Assembly (NCBI GenBank): GCA_020027635.1
Contig: JAHKKL010000145.1
Span: 1 to 5,278 of the forward strand
Direction of reading: 5' to 3'
Length of the DNA stretch: 5,278 nucleotides
Source: Gammaproteobacteria bacterium
GTDB taxonomy: Bacteria > Pseudomonadota > Gammaproteobacteria > UBA9214
Shown: in pieces, positions 1 to 5,278 of the stretch
Position numbering within the stretch: position 1 is the stretch's first letter
Layout: the number at the start of each line of letters is the position of its first letter
The notes under the pieces: generated by a model
Database searches by the model: none
Seen by the model: the letters and a program-made list of their open reading frames with translations, nothing else
Told to the model about the DNA's origin: nothing
Made by a program: the position numbers and the translations under genes

Positions 1-151
1 TTTTGAGACAGATGTTGTTCATTTGATACCGCTCCTGTGTAATTGAACGATTTACCTTAACTCTGGTTGCGGTATTCTAGACGTTTATTTACAACAAGTA
101 TAGTGGTTTTGTATTGTTTTTTTACAACACTATTCGCGTAGAATCCAGTTC
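1..151. promoter_or_regulatory. AT-rich region upstream of mtnA, probable promoter region
   Basis: No gene is supported here. A hand count gives 53 G+C in 151 bases (about 35%), far below the GC-rich genes that follow, as expected of a promoter region. Promoter-like words on the + strand are TTTACC (51-56) followed after 16 bases by TATTCT (73-78), TTTACA (88-93) followed after 18 bases by TATTGT (112-117), and TATAGT (99-104), which has no good -35 partner. None is decisive. The 9-base word TTTACAACA occurs at 88-96 and again at 121-129. An imperfect inverted repeat pairs 17-24 with 41-48. I see no conserved riboswitch core. Confidence 0.4.
100..133. repeat. Nested inverted repeat just upstream of mtnA
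   Basis: ATAGTG (100-105) and TTGTA (109-113) are complementary to CACTAT (128-133) and TACAA (123-127). This gives an 11-bp stem interrupted only by a three-base bulge (106-108), with a T-rich 9-base loop (114-122). The left arm overlaps the -10-like word TATAGT, and the right arm ends 18 bases before the mtnA start. It could be an operator, an mRNA leader hairpin, or chance symmetry in AT-rich DNA. The pairing is seen directly; any function is inference. Confidence 0.35.
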
Positions 152-1243
152 ATGGACCTTGCAGGCAAAGAACAGGCGATTTCACCGGACATGGCCGGCG
201 ACGATCATGATTCCATCCGGGCAATCCAGTGGCTGGAGAACCGGCTGTGCCTGCTGGACCAGCGCTGTCTGCCCTTCGAGGAACGCTACCAGTATCCGGC
301 CGATGCCGCCGCGGCAGCCGGGGCGATCCGTGACATGGTCGTACGCGGCGCGCCGGCCATCGGCATTGCCGCGGCCTATGCCGTGGTGCTGGCCGCGCGC
401 GGCCGCTACGCGCAATCTCCCCACGGATGGCGCGGCCTGCTGGCGGAGGATATCCGCGTGCTGGCGGCGGCGCGCCCGACGGCGGTCAATCTCTCGTGGG
501 CGCTGCGGCGCATGGAGCGGCGCAGCGCCACGATTGCCGGGGATCCGGTCGGTGAATTGCTGGAGGAAGCGCGCCGTATTCATACGGAAGACCTTGCGGC
601 AAACCGCCGCATGGGAGAACACGGCGCCGGACTCATCCGTGCCGGGGATTCCGTGCTTACCCATTGCAATACCGGTTCGCTCGCGACCGGCGGTTACGGA
701 ACGGCGCTCGGCGTCATCCGCAGCGCCTGGCGGGCCGGCAAGCTGAACCGCGTCTTTGCCGGTGAGACACGTCCCTGGCTGCAGGGTGCCCGCCTGACGG
801 CCTGGGAACTGACGCGCGACCGGATACCCGTCACGCTGATCACGGACAACGCCGCCGCCTACCTGATGCAGACACAACAGGTGCAATGGGTCATCGTCGG
901 TGCCGACCGGGTAACGGCCAATGGAGACGTGATCAACAAGATAGGCACCTACAACCTGGCCATCAACTGCCGCCACCACGGCGTCGGGTTCATGGTGGTT
1001 GCCCCCTGTTCCACGCTGGATTTCACCCTGGACGACGGTCAGGCCGTCGAAATCGAACAGCGGGCCGCCGACGAGGTGCTGAACCTGGCCGGACGGCGCA
1101 TCGCCGCCGACGGCGCGACAGCCTGGAATCCGGCCTTCGATATCACGCCGTCCCGCCTGGTCGATTACCTCGTCACTGAAAACGGCGTCATACAGGCTCC
1201 GGATACACAACAGCTGGCGACGCTCAAACCCCCATCCCTGTAA
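152..1243 (+). CDS. mtnA: Methylthioribose-1-phosphate isomerase (MtnA)
   Basis: Converts 5-methylthioribose-1-phosphate to 5-methylthioribulose-1-phosphate in the cytosolic methionine salvage pathway, which recycles the methylthioadenosine left over from polyamine synthesis and other SAM-using reactions. The 363-residue protein belongs to the eIF2B-alpha/beta/delta-like isomerase family. Visible family motifs are RGAPAIG (65-71), THCNTG around Cys172, ETRPWLQGARLTAWEL (about 206-221), TDNAAA, GADRV (250-254), NKIGTYNLAI (262-271) and the C-terminal NPAFDITP. Cys172 and Asp252 match the catalytic Cys160 and Asp240 of the B. subtilis enzyme, with the same spacing of 80 residues. The start is uncertain: ATG 152 has no clear Shine-Dalgarno sequence, and an in-frame ATG at 191 (Met14) would give numbering almost equal to B. 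subtilis; no in-frame ATG, GTG or TTG lies between the upstream stop at 101 and 152. No other salvage gene lies in the window. Confidence 0.96.
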   Translation: MDLAGKEQAISPDMAGDDHDSIRAIQWLENRLCLLDQRCLPFEERYQYPADAAAAAGAIRDMVVRGAPAIGIAAAYAVVLAARGRYAQSPHGWRGLLAEDIRVLAAARPTAVNLSWALRRMERRSATIAGDPVGELLEEARRIHTEDLAANRRMGEHGAGLIRAGDSVLTHCNTGSLATGGYGTALGVIRSAWRAGKLNRVFAGETRPWLQGARLTAWELTRDRIPVTLITDNAAAYLMQTQQVQWVIVGADRVTANGDVINKIGTYNLAINCRHHGVGFMVVAPCSTLDFTLDDGQAVEIEQRAADEVLNLAGRRIAADGATAWNPAFDITPSRLVDYLVTENGVIQAPDTQQLATLKPPSL

Positions 1244-1255
1244 GACCATCCCGAA

Positions 1256-1272
1256 AAATTCGAACCGAATTT
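1256..1272. repeat. Small AT-rich hairpin after the mtnA stop
   Basis: AAATTCG (1256-1262) and CGAATTT (1266-1272) form a perfect 7-bp stem with a three-base loop, starting 12 bases after the mtnA stop codon. The stem is AT-rich and no T-run follows, so it is not a standard intrinsic terminator. Together with the adjoining REP pair it could help define the 3' end of the mtnA transcript. Confidence 0.4.
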
Positions 1273-1275
1273 ACT

Positions 1276-1346
1276 TGTAGGAGCGGGCTTGCCCGCGAAC
1301 CTGCTGGTTACGAAGCGTTGCGTTCGCGGGCAAGCCCGCTCCTACA
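1276..1346. repeat. REPIN: two inverted REP elements (repetitive extragenic palindromes)
   Basis: A 25-base arm at 1276-1300 is repeated perfectly as its reverse complement at 1322-1346, with 21 bases between (1301-1321). Each arm has the canonical REP layout: an outer GTAG tetranucleotide (1277-1280; CTAC at 1342-1345 for the other strand) followed by a short GC-rich palindrome, GCGGGC-TT-GCCCGC (1283-1296) and its mirror (1326-1339). REP elements of this TGTAGGAGCGGGC type are familiar from Pseudomonas and related gammaproteobacteria, where RAYT transposases (IS200/IS605-related) are thought to move them. No RAYT gene is in this window. In RNA the whole unit would fold into a 25-bp stem or two small hairpins and could protect the mtnA mRNA 3' end or limit readthrough toward gyrA; that role is inferred. 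Confidence 0.9.
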
Positions 1347-1463
1347 GGAGAAATCCCGATATTCAACGTGCCCGTAACCAGAACCCTGCGTGAGGACTGA
1401 GGGTGGTCCATAAAGATTCTGAACACGCCCATGACAGGTTCTGATGTAGCGGGGGAGGAGATT

Positions 1464-1538
1464 ATGCTAAGATTCCCCGCCTTGCCTGTCGTTGGCGGCA
1501 GTCAGGCAACTCGAATTACCCTGCGCATGAAAATCTAA
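1464..1538 (+). CDS. Possible 24-residue leader ORF upstream of gyrA
   Basis: An ATG at 1464 preceded by a strong purine-rich Shine-Dalgarno-like tract (1451-1460, with GGAGG at 1454-1458 and a 5-base spacer) opens 24 codons that end at TAA 1536-1538. The peptide begins MLRFPALPVV and ends TLRMKI. It has no recognisable domain and no run of one amino acid that would mark a classical attenuator peptide. It is in frame with gyrA and stops 21 bases before its ATG. Against it, the ATG overlaps the extended -10 element at 1465-1473, so a transcript from that promoter would lack its start codon. It could be translated only from an upstream promoter. I think the promoter reading is more likely. Confidence 0.2.
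   Translation: MLRFPALPVVGGSQATRITLRMKI
1465..1473 (+). promoter_or_regulatory. Probable extended -10 promoter of gyrA
   Basis: TGC followed by TAAGAT (1468-1473) matches the sigma70 extended -10 pattern TGn-TATAAT with 4 of 6 hexamer positions. No good -35 hexamer sits 16-19 bases upstream, which fits an extended -10 promoter. Transcription would start near 1480, giving a leader of about 80 bases. The stretch just after the hexamer (1474-1479, TCCCCG) is a GC-rich discriminator, a property associated with promoters sensitive to supercoiling or ppGpp; for gyrA this would suit feedback by supercoiling, but that is inference. This element overlaps the ATG of the competing leader ORF at 1464. 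Confidence 0.5.
1482..1509 (+). promoter_or_regulatory. Hairpin in the putative gyrA leader
   Basis: TTGCCTG (1482-1488) and CAGGCAA (1503-1509) form a perfect 7-bp stem with a 14-base loop; one further C-G pair (1490/1501) is possible past a T-T mismatch. It begins about two bases after the predicted transcription start, so it would cap the 5' end of the gyrA mRNA, a position where stems often slow RNA decay. No T-run follows, so it is not a terminator. Function is inferred. Confidence 0.4.
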
Positions 1539-1559
1539 GGACATTCCTGCTCCCTCCAC

Positions 1560-4124
1560 ATGGCCGAGTTCGCAAAAGAAATACTGACCGTCAATCTCGA
1601 GGACGAGATGAAGCAGTCCTATCTCGATTACGCCATGAGCGTGATCGTGGGGCGCGCTTTGCCGGACGTGCGTGACGGACTCAAGCCGGTGCACCGGCGG
1701 GCCCTCTACGCCATGTATGAGCAGAACAACGACTGGAACAAGCCGCACAAGAAGTCGGCGCGTCTGGTCGGCGACATTATGGGTAAGTACCACCCGCACG
1801 GTGATAGCGCCATCTACGACACCATCGTGCGCATGGCTCAGCCCTTCTCCCTGCGCTACATGCTGGTGGACGGCCAGGGCAATTTCGGTTCCGTCGACGG
1901 CGATCCCCCGGCGGCGATGCGTTATACCGAGATCCGCATGGCCCGCATCGCGCATGAACTGCTGGCGGACATCGACAAGGAGACGGTCGATTTCGTTCCC
2001 AACTACGACGAGAACGAGAAAGAGCCCACTGTCCTGCCGACCAAGGTTCCCAACCTGCTGATCAACGGTTCGGCCGGCATCGCCGTGGGCATGGCGACCA
2101 ATATCCCGCCGCACAATCTGACGGAAATCATCAACGCCTGCCTGGCCCTGATCGAGAACCCGGCTATCGACGTCGCCGGGCTGATGCAGCACGTGCCGGG
2201 ACCGGACTTCCCCACGGCCGCCATCATCAACGGCGTGCGCGGCATCCACGAGGCCTATCACACCGGGCGTGGACGCATCCACATACGGGCACGCAGCCAC
2301 ATCGAGGGCGACGAGGACAAGGGGCGCCAGTCGATCGTCTTTACCGAACTGCCCTACCAGGTCAACAAGGCGCGCCTGCTGGCGAACATCGCCGAACTGG
2401 TCAAGGACAAGAAGATCGAGGGCATCTCGGGCCTGCGGGATGAGTCGGACAAGGATGGCATGCGCATGGTCATCGACCTCAAGCGGGGCGAGGTCGCCGA
2501 GGTCGTGCTGAACAATCTCTACCAGCACACGCAACTGCAGAGCGTGTTCGGCATCAACATGGTTGCCCTGGTCGATGGCCGGCCGCGCCTGTTGAATCTG
2601 AAGGAGTGCCTGGAGGCCTTCATCCGTCACCGCCGCGATGTGGTGACGCGGCGCACGGTCTTCGAGCTGCGCAAGGCGCGCCAGCGCGCGCACGTGTTGG
2701 AAGGACTGGCGGTGGCATTGGCCAATATCGACGCCGTGATTGCCCTCATCAAGAGTTCCGCGAACCGCGTCGCGGCACGGCAGGCATTGATGGACAGGAT
2801 TTGGGAGCCGGGCATCGTGACGGCCATGCTTGAACGTGCCGGGGCGAATGCCTCGCGTCCGGATGACCTGGGGGATCATTATGGTCTGATCGAGGACGGC
2901 TACCGCCTTTCCGATGCCCAGACACAGGCCATACTGGATCTGCGCCTGCACCAGTTGACCGGTCTCGAACAGGACAAGATCGTCGGTGAATACAAGGAAC
3001 TGCTGGAAGAGATCCAGAAACTGCTGGCTATCCTCAGCAACCCGGAGCGGCTGATGAACGTGATCCGCGAGGAACTTGCGGGGCTGCGCGAACAGTTTGG
3101 CGACAAACGCCGCACCGAAATCCTGACGGATCATCTCGATCTCACGCTCGAGGACCTGATCACCGAGGAGGATGTCGTCGTCACCCTCTCGCATGCCGGT
3201 TACGCGAAGTCGCAACGCTTAAGCGATTACCGCGCCCAGCGCCGCGGCGGGCGCGGCCGGAGCGCGGCCGATGTCAGGGAAGAGGATTTCATCGACAAGC
3301 TGTTCATCGCCAGCACGCATGACACCATCCTGTGCTTCTCGAGCCGCGGCAAGCTGTACTGGCTCAAGGTCTACGAGCTGCCGCATGCCGGTAGCAGCGC
3401 GCGCGGCAAACCCATCGTGAACCTGCTGCCGCTGGAGGCCGGTGAACGGATCAACGCCATCCTGCCGATCCGTGAGTTCACGCAGGATCATTACATCTTC
3501 ATGGCCACGGCGCTGGGCACGGTCAAAAAGACCGCGTTGCCGGAATTCTCCCGGCAACGCGCCAGCGGCATCATCGCGTTGAGCCTGAATGAGGATGATT
3601 ATCTCGTCAATGTCGCGATTACCGACGGGTCACGCGACGTCATGCTGTTCAGCGATGCCGGCAAGGTGATCCGTTTCGCCGAGAAGGATGTCCGGTCCAT
3701 GGGGCGGACCGCGTGCGGCGTGCGGGGTATCCGGCTGGGACACGGACAGCGCGTGATCTCGATGATCATCGCCAGCGCGAGCCCGGTACTGACCGCGACC
3801 GCGAACGGCTACGGCAAGCGCACGCTCGCGGATGACTACCCGGTGTATGGCCGCGGCGGGCAGGGGGTGATCGCGATACAGGTCAACGAACGCAACGGCC
3901 CGGTGATCGGCGCCGTACCCGCCGATGACGCCGATGAGGTCATGCTGATCAGCAGCGGCGGCACGCTGGTGCGCACGCGGGTAAACGAGATTTCCATCAT
4001 GGGCCGCAATACCCAGGGCGTGCGGCTGATTTCCCTGACGGAAGGGGAAACCCTGGTCGGCATCGAACGCGTCATCGAGGACAGGGACGAGGCGGAAGAG
4101 ACGGATGATGCGGCGGGTGAATAG
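1560..4124 (+). CDS. gyrA: DNA gyrase subunit A (GyrA)
   Basis: Breakage-reunion subunit of DNA gyrase, the type IIA topoisomerase (A2B2 with GyrB) that introduces negative supercoils using ATP. The 854-residue protein is complete; E. coli GyrA has 875. Numbering matches E. coli through the core: catalytic Tyr122 in AAMRYTE, and the quinolone-determining region (67-106) carries Ser83 and Asp87, the wild-type, quinolone-susceptible residues. The GyrA box needed for DNA wrapping is QRRGGRG at 560-566 (E. coli QRRGGKG). The N-terminal cleavage domain spans about 1-525 and the six-bladed C-terminal pinwheel about 530-838, with blade motifs such as ARGKPIVNLL, ACGVRGIRL and GRGGQGVI. The protein ends in a short acidic tail (839-854). 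The start is fixed by an in-frame TAA at 1536 and by the conserved N-terminus, although the nearest Shine-Dalgarno-like word, TAAGGA (1536-1541), lies 18 bases upstream. GyrB is not in the window. Confidence 0.99.
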   Translation: MAEFAKEILTVNLEDEMKQSYLDYAMSVIVGRALPDVRDGLKPVHRRALYAMYEQNNDWNKPHKKSARLVGDIMGKYHPHGDSAIYDTIVRMAQPFSLRYMLVDGQGNFGSVDGDPPAAMRYTEIRMARIAHELLADIDKETVDFVPNYDENEKEPTVLPTKVPNLLINGSAGIAVGMATNIPPHNLTEIINACLALIENPAIDVAGLMQHVPGPDFPTAAIINGVRGIHEAYHTGRGRIHIRARSHIEGDEDKGRQSIVFTELPYQVNKARLLANIAELVKDKKIEGISGLRDESDKDGMRMVIDLKRGEVAEVVLNNLYQHTQLQSVFGINMVALVDGRPRLLNLKECLEAFIRHRRDVVTRRTVFELRKARQRAHVLEGLAVALANIDAVIALIKSSANRVAARQALMDRIWEPGIVTAMLERAGANASRPDDLGDHYGLIEDGYRLSDAQTQAILDLRLHQLTGLEQDKIVGEYKELLEEIQKLLAILSNPERLMNVIREELAGLREQFGDKRRTEILTDHLDLTLEDLITEEDVVVTLSHAGYAKSQRLSDYRAQRRGGRGRSAADVREEDFIDKLFIASTHDTILCFSSRGKLYWLKVYELPHAGSSARGKPIVNLLPLEAGERINAILPIREFTQDHYIFMATALGTVKKTALPEFSRQRASGIIALSLNEDDYLVNVAITDGSRDVMLFSDAGKVIRFAEKDVRSMGRTACGVRGIRLGHGQRVISMIIASASPVLTATANGYGKRTLADDYPVYGRGGQGVIAIQVNERNGPVIGAVPADDADEVMLISSGGTLVRTRVNEISIMGRNTQGVRLISLTEGETLVGIERVIEDRDEAEETDDAAGE

Positions 4125-4178
4125 GCCGGCAGCGGGGTCACACCCGGGACGACAGGTTTTAAAAAGACACTATCTGAT

Positions 4179-4183
4179 GAGGT
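4179..4183 (+). promoter_or_regulatory. Ribosome binding site of serC
   Basis: GAGGT lies five bases before ATG 4189, a normal Shine-Dalgarno position, and supports this start. The conserved N-terminal motif NFSAGPAVLP (residues 6-15) follows directly. The 64-base gyrA-serC gap contains no strong terminator or promoter, so serC may be transcribed with gyrA; an AT-rich patch at 4157-4165 is the only other notable composition. Confidence 0.75.
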
Positions 4184-4188
4184 TGTGA

Positions 4189-5271
4189 ATGGCTGATATC
4201 TACAATTTCAGCGCCGGACCGGCGGTTCTGCCCCACCCAGTGCTGGTTCGCGCGCGCGACGAGCTTCTGGACTGGCATGGATCGGGGATGTCGGTGATGG
4301 AAATGAGTCACCGCGGCAAGGAATTCATCTCGATCGCGGAACAGGCCGAGGCGGATCTGCGCGAGCTGTTGGGGATTTCCTCCGACTATCATGTGCTGTT
4401 CCTGCAGGGCGGCGCCACCAGCCAGTTCGCCATGGTGCCGATGAACCTGCTGCGCGGCGGCAAGCAGGCCGACTATGTCAATACCGGGGCCTGGTCCAAA
4501 AAGGCGATCAGCGAGGCGAGGCGCTACTGTTCGGTGAACGTGGCGGCCTCGTCGGAGAGCACGAAATTCACCACGATTCCACCGCAAGCCACCTGGAAAC
4601 AGGATCCGGCGTCCGCCTATGCGCATTACACCCCCAATGAGACCATCGGTGGCGTCGAGTTCGACTGGATACCCGCCACCGGGGACGTGCCGCTGGTTGC
4701 CGATATGTCATCCACGATCCTTTCCCGGCCCGTGGATGTGTCACGGTTCGGCCTGATCTATGCCGGCGCACAGAAGAATATCGGTCCGGCCGGCCTCACG
4801 GTGGTCATCGTTCGCAAGGACCTGGTCGGTAACACCCTCACCGGCACGCCCTCGATGTTCGACTACAAGGAACACGCGGACAACGACTCCATGCTCAATA
4901 CCCCGCCGACCTACGCCTGGTATCTGGCCGGTCTGGTGTTCCAGTGGCTCAAGGCGCAGGGGGGGCTCGACGCCATGGCGGTCATCAACGAGCGCAAGGC
5001 CGGCAAGCTTTATGCGGCCATCGACGCCAGCGACTTCTATCATTGCCCCGTCGATGTCCGGTGCCGTTCCTGGATGAACGTGCCGTTCACGCTGGCCGCC
5101 GAAGCGCTCGACGCGGATTTTCTCGCCGGGGCGAAGGCGGCCGGGCTGCTCAGTCTCAAGGGACACCGCTCCGTCGGCGGAATGCGCGCCAGCATTTACA
5201 ACGCCATGCCGGAAGCGGGGGTCGCCGCACTGGTCGATTATATGAAGGAATTCGAACGCACCCGCGGATGA
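4189..5271 (+). CDS. serC: Phosphoserine aminotransferase (SerC)
   Basis: PLP-dependent, class V fold-type I aminotransferase that converts 3-phosphohydroxypyruvate plus glutamate to O-phosphoserine plus 2-oxoglutarate, the second step of serine synthesis. In gammaproteobacteria the same enzyme also makes 4-phosphohydroxy-L-threonine for pyridoxal phosphate synthesis. It is cytosolic and 360 residues long (E. coli 362). Key residues are visible: His41-Arg42 (substrate binding), Trp102 (stacks on PLP), Thr152, Asp172, the Schiff-base Lys196 in AGAQKNIGPAG (E. coli Lys198), and His326-Arg327 and Arg333 near the C-terminus. All late positions are offset by one or two from E. coli, so there is no internal damage. 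It follows gyrA by 64 bases on the same strand, an order I recall from Pseudomonas, where pheA comes next. Confidence 0.98.
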   Translation: MADIYNFSAGPAVLPHPVLVRARDELLDWHGSGMSVMEMSHRGKEFISIAEQAEADLRELLGISSDYHVLFLQGGATSQFAMVPMNLLRGGKQADYVNTGAWSKKAISEARRYCSVNVAASSESTKFTTIPPQATWKQDPASAYAHYTPNETIGGVEFDWIPATGDVPLVADMSSTILSRPVDVSRFGLIYAGAQKNIGPAGLTVVIVRKDLVGNTLTGTPSMFDYKEHADNDSMLNTPPTYAWYLAGLVFQWLKAQGGLDAMAVINERKAGKLYAAIDASDFYHCPVDVRCRSWMNVPFTLAAEALDADFLAGAKAAGLLSLKGHRSVGGMRASIYNAMPEAGVAALVDYMKEFERTRG

Positions 5272-5278
5272 TCCGGGG

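Noticed and set aside
1..151. SAM-type riboswitch before mtnA
   Set aside because: The region is AT-rich and does not show the multi-helix conserved core expected of SAM riboswitches.
114..746. 210-codon + strand frame overlapping the mtnA start
   Set aside because: It overlaps mtnA in another frame, is rich in Arg, Ser, Pro and Trp, and has no recognisable domain, whereas mtnA carries all catalytic motifs.
182..1249. 355-codon open frame on the minus strand opposite mtnA
   Set aside because: It covers nearly the same span as mtnA and has no family motif; a composition shadow of the real gene.
1304..1381. Nine-base complement between the REPIN spacer (1304-1312) and 1373-1381, a possible pseudoknot
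   Set aside because: A 9-base inverted match somewhere in a 300-base gap is not rare by chance, and nothing else supports the fold.
1758..1877. Quinolone resistance mutations in gyrA
   Set aside because: Ala67, Gly81, Asp82, Ser83, Ala84, Asp87 and Gln106 are all the susceptible-type residues.
1467..3215. 582-codon open frame on the minus strand opposite gyrA
   Set aside because: It is the antisense shadow of a GC-rich, strongly codon-biased gene. The predicted protein is rich in His, Asp, Val, Gln and Arg with no recognisable motif, and gyrA on the other strand is certain.
4135..4145. Possible terminator hairpin after gyrA (GGGT-CAC-ACCC)
   Set aside because: The stem is only 4 bp and the short T-run near 4157 is too far away; not enough for an intrinsic terminator.
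5268..5278. ATG overlapping the serC stop (ATGA), possibly the start of the next gene
   Set aside because: Only 11 bases are available, the nearest Shine-Dalgarno-like word is 17 bases upstream, and the reading frame cannot be tested within the window.

Overview
The window is a piece of an ordinary, GC-rich bacterial chromosome, most likely from a gammaproteobacterium. The gene order mtnA - gyrA - serC, all on the + strand, matches my recollection of the Pseudomonas arrangement (P. aeruginosa PA3169-PA3167). The GyrA and SerC proteins align almost residue for residue with the E. coli numbering. A REP-type palindrome pair of the kind common in Pseudomonas and relatives lies between mtnA and gyrA. 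The genus cannot be fixed from the sequence alone.

Layout. Bases 1-151 are an AT-rich (about 35% GC by hand count) upstream region with no supported gene; it holds weak promoter-like words, a 9-base direct repeat and a nested inverted repeat. mtnA (152-1243) encodes methylthioribose-1-phosphate isomerase. The 316-base gap 1244-1559 holds a small AT-rich hairpin, a two-copy inverted REP element (REPIN, 1276-1346), a probable extended -10 promoter for gyrA (about 1465-1473), a hairpin in the putative gyrA leader, and a competing 24-codon leader ORF in the same stretch. gyrA (1560-4124) is complete and encodes DNA gyrase subunit A. A 64-base gap with a good ribosome binding site leads to serC (4189-5271), phosphoserine aminotransferase, which is also complete; the window ends seven bases later.

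Functionally the three genes are housekeeping but unrelated: methionine salvage, DNA supercoiling, and serine (plus pyridoxal phosphate) biosynthesis. gyrA and serC may be cotranscribed, since no convincing terminator or promoter separates them. The REPIN and the promoter before gyrA suggest that gyrA is not simply cotranscribed with mtnA. I found no new multi-gene system here. The items most worth a second look are the small-scale structures in the mtnA-gyrA gap and the unusual translation start context of gyrA.
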